Assembly (NCBI RefSeq): GCF_019799925.1
Contig: NZ_JABGCG010000005.1
Span: forward strand, 354,318 to 418,317
Length of the DNA stretch: 64,000 nucleotides
Reading direction: 5' to 3'
Source: Blastococcus sp. CPCC 205250
GTDB lineage: Bacteria; Actinomycetota; Actinomycetes; Mycobacteriales; Geodermatophilaceae
In this document: positions 14,758 to 24,417 of the stretch, one piece after another
How the letters are laid out: each line of letters starts with the position of its first letter
Position numbering within the stretch: position 1 is the first letter of the stretch
Translations under genes and position numbers: made by a program
The notes under the pieces: generated by a model
The model's database searches: none
The model's input: only the letters and a program-made list of their open reading frames with translations
What the model was told of the DNA's origin: nothing

Positions 14758-17700
14758 GTGCACTACCGCGTCCTCGGCCCCCTCGAGGTCACGGATCCCG
14801 CCGGCCGGCCGCTGGACGTGGGCGGCGCGAAGCCGCGCGCGCTCCTGACCCTGCTGCTGTCCGAGCCCGGCCGGGCCGTGGGCCTCGACCGGATCATCGC
14901 CACCCTGTGGGGCGACGAGCCGCCGCCGACGGTCACCGGCACGCTGCAGGCCTACGTCTCCCACCTGCGCCGCGTGCTCGAGCCCGACCGCGGGCCGCGC
15001 CAGCCCCCGCGCGTGCTGCTGACCCGCCCGCCGGGCTACCTGCTGCAGGTCGGGCCCGAGCAGCTCGACAGCCTGCGCTTCGCCCGGCTCCTCGAGGACG
15101 GCGACCGGGCCGTGGGCTCCGGCGACCCGGGCCGCGGGGTGACGCTGCTGGACCAGGCGCTGGACCTCTGGCGCGGCGAGCCCCTCGCCGAGCTCGGCGA
15201 CCAGCCGGCCACGGCCACCGACCGGCTGCGGCTGACCGAGCTGTACGTGCGGGCCCGCGAGCGGCGATGCGACGCCCTGCTGGCCGCCGGCCGGCCCGAG
15301 GCCGCCGTCCCCGACCTCCAGCGCCTGGTCGCCGAGCACCCGCTGCGCGAGCGCCTCTGGGCCCGGCTGGTCACCGCGCTGTACGCCGCGGACCGGCAGG
15401 CCGACGCCCTGGAGGCGCTGCGCCGCTGCGCCGAGCTGCTGCGCGACGAGCTGGGCATCGACCCCGGGCCGGAGCTGCGCGACCTCGAGCGGGCGGTGCT
15501 GCGGCAGGACCCGGAGCTGACCCAGCGGGTCCCCCGGCCGCAGCTGGCCACGCTCCCGGCACCGGTGCCCGCGGCGCGCGTCCCCGCCGCCCCCGCGGAG
15601 TCGCTGGTCGGCCGGGACATCGAGCTGGCCCAGCTGCGGGTCTCCCTCGACCTGGCGGCCGGGGGCCGGCCCGCGGTGGTCGTGGTCGGCGGCGAGGCGG
15701 GCATCGGCAAGACGCGGCTGGCCGAGGCGGCCGCCGAGGTGGCGCGCGGTGCGGGGTGGGCGGTCGCCTGGAGCCGCTGCGCCGACGACGCCGGCGCGCC
15801 CGCCCTCTGGCCCTGGACGCAGGTGCTCGAGGCGCTGGGGCAGGAGCGGCTGACGCCGACCGCCGAGGACGACGCCGACGACGCCCGCTTCCACCTGTTC
15901 GAGGAGCTGTGCCGCCGGCTCACGGCCGCCGCGTCCGCGCAGCCGCTGCTCGTGGTCCTCGACGACCTGCAGGGCGCCGACACCACCTCGGTGCAGCTGC
16001 TCTCGCTGATGGTCCGGCACCTGCCGCGGCTGCCCCTGCTCCTGCTGGTCACGGTGCGCGACGTCGGCGAGGAGCTGCCGGCCCCGGTGGCCGACTGCCT
16101 GGCCCGCCTCGGCCGCGAACCGGTGGCGAGCAGGCTGCGGCTGGAGGGGCTGGACACCGCGGAGGTGGCTGCCCTGCTGACCACCCGGCTCGGCGACGAC
16201 GCCGACGCCGACCTGGCCACGACCGTGCACGACCGGACGGCCGGCAACCCGTTCTTCGTCGTGGAGCTCACCCGGTGGCTGTCCGGTCCGCAGGAGCCCG
16301 GCCGGCCCGCCGTCCCGCCGTCGGTCGGCGCGGTGCTGCGCAGCCGGCTGGCGCGGCTGCCCGCCGGGACGCGCGCGGTGCTCGAGCTGGCGGCGCTGGC
16401 CGGCCGGCAGGTCTCCCTGGACCTGCTGGAGGGCGCCGGCGTCCCCGCCGACGAGGCGCTGCCCGCCCTGGAGACGGCGATGGCGCTCGGGCTGGTGTCG
16501 GCCGGCGGGGCGCCGTGGAGCTGGCGGTTCACCCACGCGCTCGTGCAGGAGGTGCTCGCCGCCGAGCTCGGCGCGCTCGCCCGCGCCCGGCTGCACGCCC
16601 GCCTCGGCGCGGCCCTGGAGCAGCGGCTGGCCGGCGGGGTCGGCGAGGACACGCTGCTGGAGCGGCTCGCGCACCACTTCGTGGAGGCCGTGCCGGTCGC
16701 CGGGACGGGCCCGGCCCGCCGGTACGCCGTCGCCGCCGCCGAGGCCGCCCGCGCCCGGCTGGCCCACGGCGAGGCGGCCGCGCACACCCGACGCGCACTG
16801 CAGCTGATCGACCCGGCCGAGCCCGGCGCCGCGCGCACCCGCCACGACCTGCTGACCGCCCTCGGTGACGATCTGCTGCGCAGCGGGTCGCGGACCGAGG
16901 CCGGCGAGGTGCTCGGGGAGGCGATCACCGTGGCCCGCGAGCTGGGCGACCGCCGCTGCGTGCTGGAGGCCGCCTCGGTCTGGGGCTCGCCCACGCTGTG
17001 GAACTGGCGGCCGCACGGCGTCGTCGACCACCAGATGGTCGCGCTGCTGGAGGACCTGCTGGAGAACCGGGAGGAGATCGCGCCGGACGCCTCGGCCGAG
17101 GAGGCCGACCGGCTCGCTGCCCGGCTGCTGGGCACGCTGGGCGTGGAGCTGGCCTTCAGCGAGGACCTGCAACGCGGCCCCCGGTACGCCGAGCGCGCCG
17201 TCGAGCTGGCCCGCGGCGTCGGCGACCCGGAGCTGCTCGGCCGGGTGCTCAACAACCTCTCCCTGGCCGTCTGGGGTCGGCCCGACGCGGCCGAGCGGAG
17301 GCTCGCGGCCACCGACGAGGCGCTCGCGCTGGCCGGCTCCGGCCTGCCGCGGCGCACCGAGTTCTTCGCCCGGCTGCACCGCGCGGCGATCCGCCTGCAC
17401 CTGGCCGACGGCCGGGGCTTCGAGCAGGACCTGGACGCCGCCCGCCGGCTGTCCGCGTCGCTGGCCGGGCCCGAGGTGCGCCCGCACGTGCTGTGGCAGC
17501 AGGCCGGCGCGGCGTGGCTGCGCGGGGACGCCGCCCGCGCCGAGGAGCTGACGACCGAGGCCTACGAGCTGTACCGCCGGGTCACCCCGCACGCCCGGCA
17601 CGCCTTCGCCGCCCACCAGTTCGCGCTGCGCCGCGGCGACGGCCGGCTGCCCGAGGCGATCGACCTGCTGGTCGAGACCGGCGACGAGGGGAACCCGCTC

Positions 17701-18159
17701 CTGCAGCTCATGGCGGTGCTCGCCGCGGCGGAGTCCGGCGACCTGGCCGGGGCGCGCCGGCTGCGCAGCCGGTGGGGCCGCACGCAGGTGCGCGACTGGG
17801 CCAGCGACGTCGCGCTCCTGCTCGAGGCCGAGACGGCGCTGCTGCTCGGTGACGAGCCGGAGGTCGAGATGGCCGTCGTGCAGCTCCTGCCGTTCCGCGG
17901 GCGGCAGGCGGTGCTGGGCACGCCCGCGCTCACGCTCGGCGCCTACGACGAACTGCTCGGCCGGGTGGCCGAGCAGCAGGGCGACACCGTGGCCGCGCGG
18001 GAGTGGTGGTCCGGCGCCCGGCAGCAGGGGCGGGCGGTCGGGTCACCGCACCAGGTGGCGCTGGCCGATGCGCACCTGGCGCGGGTACCCGAGTCCGCCG
18101 CCCGGCGTCCGGCGCGGGGCCGCCCGTCCGCCGTCCCCGCCCGGGGCGGCGCCGCCTAG
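14758..18159 (+). CDS. AfsR/SARP-type transcriptional regulator with ATPase and TPR region
   Basis: 1133 residues. Order: OmpR-like winged helix (about 1-95, [16 protein letters not shown]), bacterial transcriptional activation domain BTAD (about 97-245), an AAA/STAND ATPase with Walker [12 protein letters not shown] (about 309-319) and Walker [13 protein letters not shown] (about 397; the usual W is G), and a long TPR-like helical tail from about 620 to the end. Such proteins bind direct repeats near -35 and activate secondary metabolism or stress genes, with the ATPase as a switch. Start GTG 14758 puts the DNA-binding domain at the very N-terminus. Divergent from the BBE oxidoreductase. Its stop shares CTAG with the convergent SDR gene. 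Confidence 0.9.
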   Translation: MHYRVLGPLEVTDPAGRPLDVGGAKPRALLTLLLSEPGRAVGLDRIIATLWGDEPPPTVTGTLQAYVSHLRRVLEPDRGPRQPPRVLLTRPPGYLLQVGPEQLDSLRFARLLEDGDRAVGSGDPGRGVTLLDQALDLWRGEPLAELGDQPATATDRLRLTELYVRARERRCDALLAAGRPEAAVPDLQRLVAEHPLRERLWARLVTALYAADRQADALEALRRCAELLRDELGIDPGPELRDLERAVLRQDPELTQRVPRPQLATLPAPVPAARVPAAPAESLVGRDIELAQLRVSLDLAAGGRPAVVVVGGEAGIGKTRLAEAAAEVARGAGWAVAWSRCADDAGAPALWPWTQVLEALGQERLTPTAEDDADDARFHLFEELCRRLTAAASAQPLLVVLDDLQGADTTSVQLLSLMVRHLPRLPLLLLVTVRDVGEELPAPVADCLARLGREPVASRLRLEGLDTAEVAALLTTRLGDDADADLATTVHDRTAGNPFFVVELTRWLSGPQEPGRPAVPPSVGAVLRSRLARLPAGTRAVLELAALAGRQVSLDLLEGAGVPADEALPALETAMALGLVSAGGAPWSWRFTHALVQEVLAAELGALARARLHARLGAALEQRLAGGVGEDTLLERLAHHFVEAVPVAGTGPARRYAVAAAEAARARLAHGEAAAHTRRALQLIDPAEPGAARTRHDLLTALGDDLLRSGSRTEAGEVLGEAITVARELGDRRCVLEAASVWGSPTLWNWRPHGVVDHQMVALLEDLLENREEIAPDASAEEADRLAARLLGTLGVELAFSEDLQRGPRYAERAVELARGVGDPELLGRVLNNLSLAVWGRPDAAERRLAATDEALALAGSGLPRRTEFFARLHRAAIRLHLADGRGFEQDLDAARRLSASLAGPEVRPHVLWQQAGAAWLRGDAARAEELTTEAYELYRRVTPHARHAFAAHQFALRRGDGRLPEAIDLLVETGDEGNPLLQLMAVLAAAESGDLAGARRLRSRWGRTQVRDWASDVALLLEAETALLLGDEPEVEMAVVQLLPFRGRQAVLGTPALTLGAYDELLGRVAEQQGDTVAAREWWSGARQQGRAVGSPHQVALADAHLARVPESAARRPARGRPSAVPARGGAA

Positions 18160-18923
18160 AGGGTGGTGGCCCGGCCGCCGTCGACGGGGATGACGGCGCC
18201 GGTCACGTAGGCGCCGGCCCGGCTGGACAGGTAGACGACGACGCCGGCCATGTCGTCGGGGCGGCCGATCCGCCTCAGCGGCGCCGACGCCGCGATCTCG
18301 TCGCCGAACGCCTCGAGGGTGGCCGCCATCATCTTCGACTCGAACGGCCCGGGGGCGACCGCGTTGACGGTGATGCCGCGCGGGCCGAGCTCCTTGGCGA
18401 GTACCCGGGTCAGGTGGTGCACCCCGGCCTTGCTCGCCGAGTACGAGTAGGTGGGCAGCGCCGGGGCGTGCAGGCCGTCGATGCTGCCCACGTTCACCAC
18501 GCGCGCCGGGTCGTCGGGGGTCGCCGCGGCCTCCAGCAGCGGCAGGAACGCCCGGGTGAGGAAGAACGGCGCCTTGAGGTTCAGGTCCAGCACCTTGTCC
18601 CAGGCCGAGGCCGGGAACTCCTCGAACGGCGCGCCCCAGGTGGCGCCGGCGTTGTTGACCAGCACGTGCAGCCGCTCCTCGCGCCGCCCGACCTCCTCGG
18701 CCAGCCGCACGCACTCGGCCTCGGTGGAGACGTCGGCCGGGATCGAGACGACCCGCCCGTACGGCGCCAGCTCTGCGGCGGCCGCGTCGCCGGCGTCGGC
18801 CTTGCGGGAGCTGATGTACACCGACGCACCGGCCTGCAGCAGCCCGCGGGCCATCATCATGCCGATGCCGCGGGTGCCGCCGGTGACGACGGCGACCTTC
18901 CCGGTCAGGTCGAACAGGTCCAC
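18156..18923 (-). CDS. SDR-family oxidoreductase (3-oxoacyl reductase-like)
   Basis: 255 residues of classical SDR: NAD(P) site TGGTRGIG at 14-21, NNAGATWG at about 90-97, catalytic Ser147 (VGSIDG), Tyr161 and Lys165 (YSASK), and the PGP segment. The D/R pattern after the second strand (SSRK) suggests NADPH preference. Resembles RhlG/FabG-like reductases of 3-hydroxyacyl chains, but glucose- or retinol-type activity is possible. GTG 18923 has GGAGG six bases upstream. It is divergent from arginine deiminase with 90 bases between starts and tail-to-tail with the AfsR-type gene, whose TAG stop is the complement of its own. Confidence 0.88.
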   Translation of the reverse strand: MDLFDLTGKVAVVTGGTRGIGMMMARGLLQAGASVYISSRKADAGDAAAAELAPYGRVVSIPADVSTEAECVRLAEEVGRREERLHVLVNNAGATWGAPFEEFPASAWDKVLDLNLKAPFFLTRAFLPLLEAAATPDDPARVVNVGSIDGLHAPALPTYSYSASKAGVHHLTRVLAKELGPRGITVNAVAPGPFESKMMAATLEAFGDEIAASAPLRRIGRPDDMAGVVVYLSSRAGAYVTGAVIPVDGGRATTL

Positions 18924-19013
18924 GCCGTACCTCCGATCCACGGGGACGACGCCGTCCCCCGGGCGGACGACGCTACCGAGCGGCCTCCCGAGCGGCTGTG
19001 CCAGCCTCGGCGT

Positions 19014-20234
19014 GTGACCGCTCCCGTCGGCGTGACCAGCGAGGTCGGCCCCCTGCGCACCGTCCTGCTGCACCGGCCGGGGGCCGAGCTGCGCCGGCTC
19101 ACGCCGCGCAACAACGACGAGCTGCTGTTCGACGGCGTGCCCTGGGTGGCGCGCGCGCAGGAGGAGCACGACGCCTTCGCCGCGGAGCTGACCACCCGGG
19201 GCGTCGAGGTGCTGTACGTCGACCGGCTGCTGGCCGAGGTCCTGGAGGTGCCCGCGGCGCGCGCCGAGCTGGTCCACGCCGCGGTCGACGACCCGCGACT
19301 GGGCGCCACGCTGCGCCGCACGGCCGCCGGCCACCTCGCCGACCTGCCCCCGGCCGCGCTCGCGGCGACGCTGATCGCCGGCCTGGCCCACGACGAGCTG
19401 CCGGGCGCACGCGGGCTGGGCTGGGAGCTCATGTCGCGGGGCGGCTTCGTCGTCCCGCCGCTGCCCAACCTGCTGTTCACCCGGGACTCCTCGGTGTGGG
19501 TGGGCGACCAGGTGGCGGTCACGTCGCTGGCCATGCCGGCCCGCCGGCGGGAGACGACGATCACCGGCGCCCTGTACGCCCACCACCCGCGCTTCGCCGG
19601 CGTCGAGCGGCTCTACGACCCGGCCCTCGAGCACCTGGAGGGCGGCGACGTCCTCCTGCTGGCCCCCGGGGTGGTGGCGGTCGGCGTCGGCGAGCGGACG
19701 ACGGCCGGCGGCGCCGAGCGGGTGGCGCGGCGGGTGTTCGCCCGGGGGCTGGCGCACACCGTGCTCGTCGTCCCGATCGCGCAGGAACGGGCGACGATGC
19801 ACCTGGACACCATCGCCACGATGGTCGACGTCGACGCCATGGTCATGTACCCGGCGGTCGCGGACTCGCTGGTCGCCTGGACGGTGACCGCCGACGAGGT
19901 GCCGGACGACGACGACGCGACCGACCTGGTCGTCCGCGGGCCCGCGCCGTTCCTGGTCGCGGCGGCGGAGGCGATGGGCATCGAGCGGCTGCGGGTGATC
20001 GACACCGGCCTGGACCCGGTGACCGCCGAGCGCGAGCAGTGGGACGACGGCAACAACACCCTCGCGCTGGCGCCGCGGCTGGCGGTGGCCTACGAGCGCA
20101 ACACCGTCACCAACGCCGCGCTGGAGGCGGCCGGCGTCGAGGTGGTGCGGATCGCCGGCGCCGAGCTGGGCAGCGGCCGGGGTGGTCCGCGGTGCATGTC
20201 GTGCCCCGTCGCGCGGGACGTCGTCCCCCGATGA
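19014..20234 (+). CDS. arcA: arginine deiminase
   Basis: 406 residues, the normal size. Hydrolyses L-arginine to citrulline and ammonia, the first step of the ADI pathway. N-terminal [17 protein letters not shown], then [20 protein letters not shown], the catalytic His segment [19 protein letters not shown] and C-terminal GGPRCMSCP with the nucleophile Cys394. All key family blocks are present. No arcB (ornithine transcarbamylase), arcC or arcD is adjacent, so it may serve nitrogen supply or acid resistance rather than fermentation, or the rest lies elsewhere. GTG 19014 is reached 6 bases after CAGCCT, a weak -10, so it may be leaderless. Confidence 0.95.
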   Translation: MTAPVGVTSEVGPLRTVLLHRPGAELRRLTPRNNDELLFDGVPWVARAQEEHDAFAAELTTRGVEVLYVDRLLAEVLEVPAARAELVHAAVDDPRLGATLRRTAAGHLADLPPAALAATLIAGLAHDELPGARGLGWELMSRGGFVVPPLPNLLFTRDSSVWVGDQVAVTSLAMPARRRETTITGALYAHHPRFAGVERLYDPALEHLEGGDVLLLAPGVVAVGVGERTTAGGAERVARRVFARGLAHTVLVVPIAQERATMHLDTIATMVDVDAMVMYPAVADSLVAWTVTADEVPDDDDATDLVVRGPAPFLVAAAEAMGIERLRVIDTGLDPVTAEREQWDDGNNTLALAPRLAVAYERNTVTNAALEAAGVEVVRIAGAELGSGRGGPRCMSCPVARDVVPR

Positions 20235-20235
20235 G

Positions 20236-20262
20236 GTGACGCGGAGCGGACCGCTCCGTCAC
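20236..20262 (+). terminator. hairpin after arcA
   Basis: GGAGCGG and CCGCTCC face each other across one base, and GTGAC/GTCAC extends the stem after a 2-base bulge. It begins 2 bases after the arcA stop. Confidence 0.6.
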
Positions 20263-20361
20263 GGTTCGTGTCGGCGCGCGGCGCCCGGGATCCGGTGCGT
20301 GACCTCCGTCCCTGGCGCTCGTAGGACAGCGCGCCAACCGTGCCGACTCCCCGGGGGAACC

Positions 20362-21273
20362 GTGTCCCGAACGTCCCGTCTGCTGCTCGCTCCCGCCGCG
20401 GCTCTCGCGCTCCTCGCGTTCTCCCCCGGGACGGCGTCCGCCGCTCCCGGGCTGCCCGACCCGCTGGGCGCACTGCAGGACGCCGCGGAGGACCTCCCGG
20501 GTGCGCTGACCGGCACCCTGCCGGTCCCGGGGGCGCAGCAGACGCCGGCGCAGGGCGGCGGGACCGGTCCGGCGGCGGCCGTCCCGGAGGCGCTGGAGGA
20601 CGCGGCGGGCTCGGTGACCGACGCCCTGCCGGTGCCCCTGCCCGGCGCTCCGGGCGCCGGGGACGAGACGGGCGGCACCGGTGCCGGCACCGGCGGCGCG
20701 GAGGAGGCCCCGGTCGGCGGCGGCGCTCCGGCCGAGGGGCCCGGGGGCACCACCCCCGACCCGCTGGCCGAGGGCTGCGACCAGGTCGTCGGCGGGCTCG
20801 CGGGGCTCAGCCCCGAGCTCGCGGAGCTGATCGGCTCCCTGTGCGAGGCCGCCGAGGAGGACCCGGCGGAGGCGCTGGAGGGCCTGGTGCAGCGGATCCT
20901 GGACCAGCTGCTCGACGGCCTCGAGCAGGGCTGCGACGCCCTCCTGGGCCTGATCGACCAGGGCGCCGCGACGCTCGGGGCGGACGCCGCGCCGCTGCGC
21001 GGGCTGGTCGAGCAGCTGTGCGCGCTGATCCCCGGCGAGGAGCCGGCACCGGCCCCCGGCGCGCAGCCGACGCACCCGGCCCCGGTCCACCCCGTAGCCC
21101 AGCCGCAGCAGCACCCGCAGCCCGCGGTCGTCCCGGTCGCGCACAGCGGCGGGACCGGCGGCGGTGGCCAGCTCGCCTACACCGGTGTGGACCCGAAGCC
21201 GTACCTGTTCGGCGGCGTCGCCGCCCTGGGCCTGGGCGCGGGCCTGCTGCGCCTCGGGCGCCGCGCCGCCTGA
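20362..21273 (+). CDS. secreted surface protein with LAxTG sorting signal
   Basis: 303 residues. A signal peptide (RTSRLLLAPAAALALLAF, cleavage probably after TASA near 28), then a Pro/Gly/Ala-rich acidic body with a helical middle section containing paired cysteines (EGCDQVV, SLCEAAEE, QGCDALL, QLCALIP; spacing suggests disulfides). The C-terminus has LAYTG at about 271, a hydrophobic helix and the tail RLGRRAA, the complete sorting signal recognised by class E sortases in actinobacteria. It should be anchored to peptidoglycan. No sortase is adjacent; the class F-like enzyme at 52566 is a different type. Small chaplin-like or structural role cannot be assigned. GTG 20362 follows GGGGGAACC. 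Confidence 0.8.
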   Translation: MSRTSRLLLAPAAALALLAFSPGTASAAPGLPDPLGALQDAAEDLPGALTGTLPVPGAQQTPAQGGGTGPAAAVPEALEDAAGSVTDALPVPLPGAPGAGDETGGTGAGTGGAEEAPVGGGAPAEGPGGTTPDPLAEGCDQVVGGLAGLSPELAELIGSLCEAAEEDPAEALEGLVQRILDQLLDGLEQGCDALLGLIDQGAATLGADAAPLRGLVEQLCALIPGEEPAPAPGAQPTHPAPVHPVAQPQQHPQPAVVPVAHSGGTGGGGQLAYTGVDPKPYLFGGVAALGLGAGLLRLGRRAA

Positions 21274-21300
21274 CCGCCGGGGCCGTCCCACCCTGAGCGT

Positions 21301-21338
21301 GCTCGTGCTCTGCCCACACCGGTGGGCAGAGCACGAGC
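21301..21338. terminator. hairpin of the CTCGTGCTCTGCCC family, copy 2
   Basis: A 16-bp perfect stem (GCTCGTGCTCTGCCCA and its complement) with a 6-base loop, between the surface protein and the convergent membrane protein. It shares 14 stem bases with the hairpin at 9758. Confidence 0.8.
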
Positions 21339-21371
21339 GCGCCCGGGCCCCCTCGACAGGACCCCGGGCGG

Positions 21372-22028
21372 CTACGGCAGCGCGGCCACCGCGCCGGCGA
21401 CCAGGCCGCCGAGGACGGCCAGCCGCACCGCCAGCCGGCCCAGCGCCAGCCAGCCCCCGGGCAGCGGCCGGCGGTGGGTGCGCCCCGGCGGCGGCGCGCC
21501 GAGCACGGGCGTGAGCCACCGCAGCGCCCTCGCCGCGTTCTCCCGCTCGGACGCGACCCTCGCGGTGTACAGGCCGACGACGAGCCAGAGCCCGTAGAGC
21601 AGCAGGAACGGCAGCAGGACGATGCCGATGACCGCGCTGACCGGGTCGTCGCCCAGCGTCCAGGAGCTCGGGTCCCCGCCTCCCTCGTGGCGGGCGGTGG
21701 ACCGGCCGGTGAAGCGGTACAGCCGGTCGCCGTGCCAGAGGTGCAGGCCACGGCCGCCGCGGGAGGCCGCGGCGCTGTGCCACTCGCCCAGCGGGCCCTC
21801 GGCGACCACCCGCTCGGCGCCGAACAGCGGCGTCCGGACGACCTGCAGCCGGCCGCCGTCGATGCGCACGACCACCCGCCGCCGGCCGGTGCCCAGCGGG
21901 GTGAGGCGCCGGACCCACCGCAGCGGCGGGGACACCGCCTCCGGCCCGTCGTGCGGCGGGAGCGCCTCCCGGAGACGCCCCTCCAGCCGCCGCCGGGCGC
22001 GCGGGGAGAGCTCCTGCTGCTGTGCCAC
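21372..22028 (-). CDS. hypothetical membrane protein
   Basis: 218 residues, unrecognised. The first ~120 residues are soluble and Arg-rich (SPRARRRLEGRLREALPP at the start), with a beta-rich stretch (RRVVVRIDGGRLQVV, GRGLHLWHGDRLYRF) that could be a small PH- or PilZ-like fold, though no motif proves it. Two membrane segments follow, about 128-150 and 195-217. GTG 22028 is the only good start. It is convergent with the LAxTG gene and in line with the DUF5926 gene 109 bases upstream, so the two may be co-transcribed. Confidence 0.65.
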   Translation of the reverse strand: MAQQQELSPRARRRLEGRLREALPPHDGPEAVSPPLRWVRRLTPLGTGRRRVVVRIDGGRLQVVRTPLFGAERVVAEGPLGEWHSAAASRGGRGLHLWHGDRLYRFTGRSTARHEGGGDPSSWTLGDDPVSAVIGIVLLPFLLLYGLWLVVGLYTARVASERENAARALRWLTPVLGAPPPGRTHRRPLPGGWLALGRLAVRLAVLGGLVAGAVAALP

Positions 22029-22137
22029 GGCGCGGCAACGTAGCGGACGGACCCCGTGCCCACCACCACTCTCGAGCTCCCGGCGGCAGGACCCTCACGA
22101 GGGGCAGGACGGAGCGGGGCGGACGCCGCCGGGGAGG

Positions 22138-23079
22138 TCAGCGCAGGGTGATCTGGCGGGAGATCAGTCCGGCACGGGCGCGGCGCTCGTCGGCCGTCAG
22201 CGGGTCGGTCACCGCGAGCGCCTGCTCCAGGCGGGTCTGGAAGTCGGTGGCGGCGTCGGTCCAGTCGTCGGCGAGGGTGTCGGCCGGGAGGTCCCACACC
22301 GGGACGACCAGGCCGTGCGCGCGGAACGCCCCGGCGTAGCGGGTGCCCTCGCCCAGCAGGATCTGCTCCGACGCCGAGAGCCGGGCCAGGGCGTCGAGCA
22401 GGTGCTCCTCGGGCTCCGGGCGCACCCACCGCAGGTGCGCGCGCTCGTTGCTGGGCCGCACCCAGTAGGCCGCGCCCAGGCCCGGCAGCCGGACGGTCGG
22501 CAGCACCGCCTGGTTGGCCTGCTCCAGTCCCGCCTTCGCGGCCGGCGACGGGTCGGCGCCCTCCAGCCAGAACGCGAAGTCCTCGTGCACGGTGACCTCG
22601 AGCGGCGCGGAGAGGTCCAGCAGCTCCTGCAGGCGCGGCCCGGCCGAGCCCGCGGCACCGACCGGGCCCGGGTCGACCGGCGCGCCCTTCGGCGCCTCGA
22701 GCGCGGCGGCCAGGGCGGTGCCGAGGTCGCGGCTCACGTCGTCGGAGGACGTGGGCAGCTGGGCGCCCAGCAGTATCTCGCCGTTGGCGCGCACCAGGGC
22801 CGGCGCTCCGCCGGGGAGCACGCTGGCCAGCGTCACCTGCCGGCCGTCCGCCGTCGTCAGCGGCGCCGTCGCGGCGGGCACCAACTCGCGCAGCGCGACC
22901 CAGTCCGGCTCGCCCGGCAGCCCCTCGAACGGGCGGGTGACCGGCGGGGCGTAGCCCGAGCCGTGGCAGTGCTTGTACCGGCGGCCGGACCCGCACGGGC
23001 AGGGCGCCTTGGGGTTGACGTCGCCCCCCTCGGCGGCGGGAGCGGAGCTGGGCTTGCGGCGGGTCGCGGAGCGGGCCAT
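22138..23079 (-). CDS. DUF5926 family protein with SEC-C zinc motif
   Basis: 313 residues. The N-terminus has a SEC-C knuckle, APCPCGSGRRYKHCHG, with Cys27, Cys29, Cys38 and His39 as zinc ligands, as in the SecA C-terminus, where it contacts SecB or ribosomes. The rest is an actinobacteria-specific domain (DUF5926) of unknown role, with VTVHEDFAFWLEG and YWVRPSNERAHLRWVRP as conserved-looking blocks. ATG 23079 gives the normal short basic lead (MARSATRRKP). Divergent from the P450 gene with 41 bases between starts. A function in secretion or translation is only suggested by the zinc knuckle. Confidence 0.8.
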   Translation of the reverse strand: MARSATRRKPSSAPAAEGGDVNPKAPCPCGSGRRYKHCHGSGYAPPVTRPFEGLPGEPDWVALRELVPAATAPLTTADGRQVTLASVLPGGAPALVRANGEILLGAQLPTSSDDVSRDLGTALAAALEAPKGAPVDPGPVGAAGSAGPRLQELLDLSAPLEVTVHEDFAFWLEGADPSPAAKAGLEQANQAVLPTVRLPGLGAAYWVRPSNERAHLRWVRPEPEEHLLDALARLSASEQILLGEGTRYAGAFRAHGLVVPVWDLPADTLADDWTDAATDFQTRLEQALAVTDPLTADERRARAGLISRQITLR

Positions 23080-23108
23080 GGGGCCAAGGTTAAGCGGCGC
23101 CCGGTCCC

Positions 23109-23114
23109 TAGGCT
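23109..23114 (+). promoter_or_regulatory. -10 box of leaderless P450 gene (TAGGCT)
   Basis: TAGGCT is followed by 6 bases and then GTG 23121, the leaderless arrangement. Confidence 0.6.
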
Positions 23115-23120
23115 GCGGCG

Positions 23121-24329
23121 GTGACGAGCGCGGCCGCACCCCTGGACCTGACCGACCCCGCCGTGGTCGCCGACCCCTACCCCGCCTTCGCCGCCGCCCG
23201 CGCCGCCGCGCCCGTGCAGTGGCACGCGGAGCTGGGGCTGTGGCTGGCCTTCACGCACGCCGAGGCCGGGGCCGTCCTGCGTGACCGGCGGCTCGGCCGC
23301 ATCTGGCGCGACCGGGAGCCCGCCGAGCGGTTCGGGTCGTTCAACCTGATCCACCGCAACGCGATCCTGGAGATGGAGCCGCCCGACCACACCCGGCTGC
23401 GCCGGCTGATCAGTACCGCCTTCGCCCGCGGCCACGTGGAGCGGCTGCTGCCGTGGGTGCAGGAACTGGCCCGCGAGCTGGTCGACGGGTTGGTCGCGCG
23501 GTCGGACGGCAGCGAGCCGGTCGACGTCCTCTCGGGCATGGCCGAGGAGCTGCCGGTCGCGGTCATCGCCGAGCTGCTCGGGGTGCCGCACGCCGACCGG
23601 CCGCTGCTGCGCCCGTGGTCCAACGCGATCGTGAAGATGTACGAGTACGGCCGGACGGCGGCCGTGGAGGACGCCGCCGAGCGCGCCGCAGCCGAGTTCG
23701 TGGCCTACCTGCGCGAGCTGGCCGGCCGGCGCCGCCGCGCGCCGGGCGAGGACCTGCTCTCGCACCTGGTGTCGGTGCGGGACGCCGACGGGGACCGGCT
23801 CACCGAGGACGAGCTGGTCACCACCTGCATCCTGCTGCTCAACGCCGGGCACGAGGCCACGGTCAACGTCTCGGGCAACGGACTGCTGGCGCTGCTGCAG
23901 CACCCCGACCAGCTGGCCCGGCTGCGGGAGGACCCCGGCCTGCTGCCCACCGCGGTCGAGGAGCTGATGCGCTACGACTCCCCGCTGCAGCTGTTCGAGC
24001 GCACCGCCACCGAGGAGGTCGGGATCGGCGGGGTGACCGTCGCCCGCGGGCAGCGGATCGCCGCCCTGCTCGGCAGCGCCAACCGCGACCCCGCCGTCTT
24101 CGCCGACCCGGACGCCCTCGACGTCGGCCGCAGCCCCAACCCGCAGATCTCCTTCGGCGCCGGGGTGCACTTCTGCATCGGCGCCCCGCTGGCCCGCGTG
24201 GAGCTGCAGGCCACCTTCGGGGCGCTGCTGGAGCGGACCTCCCGGCTGGAGCTCGGGTACCCGGCCCGCCGGAGGCCGGAGTTCGTCATCCGCGGGCTGG
24301 CCGAGCTGCCCGTCGTCCTCACGCCCTGA
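23121..24329 (+). CDS. cytochrome P450
   Basis: 402 residues, soluble bacterial class I P450. The heme loop FGAGVHFCIG puts the thiolate ligand at Cys352. The K-helix ExxR is EELMR at about 280-284. The I-helix reads NAGHEATVN (about 241-249); the oxygen-activating Thr normally right after the acidic residue is Ala here, with Thr one place later, which is seen in some CYP families and may affect proton delivery. Catalyses monooxygenation of an unknown substrate; ferredoxin and reductase partners are not nearby. The gene appears leaderless and monocistronic. Confidence 0.93.
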   Translation: MTSAAAPLDLTDPAVVADPYPAFAAARAAAPVQWHAELGLWLAFTHAEAGAVLRDRRLGRIWRDREPAERFGSFNLIHRNAILEMEPPDHTRLRRLISTAFARGHVERLLPWVQELARELVDGLVARSDGSEPVDVLSGMAEELPVAVIAELLGVPHADRPLLRPWSNAIVKMYEYGRTAAVEDAAERAAAEFVAYLRELAGRRRRAPGEDLLSHLVSVRDADGDRLTEDELVTTCILLLNAGHEATVNVSGNGLLALLQHPDQLARLREDPGLLPTAVEELMRYDSPLQLFERTATEEVGIGGVTVARGQRIAALLGSANRDPAVFADPDALDVGRSPNPQISFGAGVHFCIGAPLARVELQATFGALLERTSRLELGYPARRRPEFVIRGLAELPVVLTP

Positions 24330-24417
24330 CCGTGGCCGAACCGAGACCCGACCGCACTGGGGCGGACCCGCCCTGCCGATGCGTCTACCCAGTAGGAGCA
24401 CGGGAGACGGAGGGCGC

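Noticed and set aside
14596..17616. 1006-residue minus-strand frame opposite the AfsR-type gene
   Set aside because: High GC keeps antisense frames open; composition is Gln/Gly/Arg-rich with no recognisable domain, while the plus strand has winged-helix, BTAD and Walker motifs.
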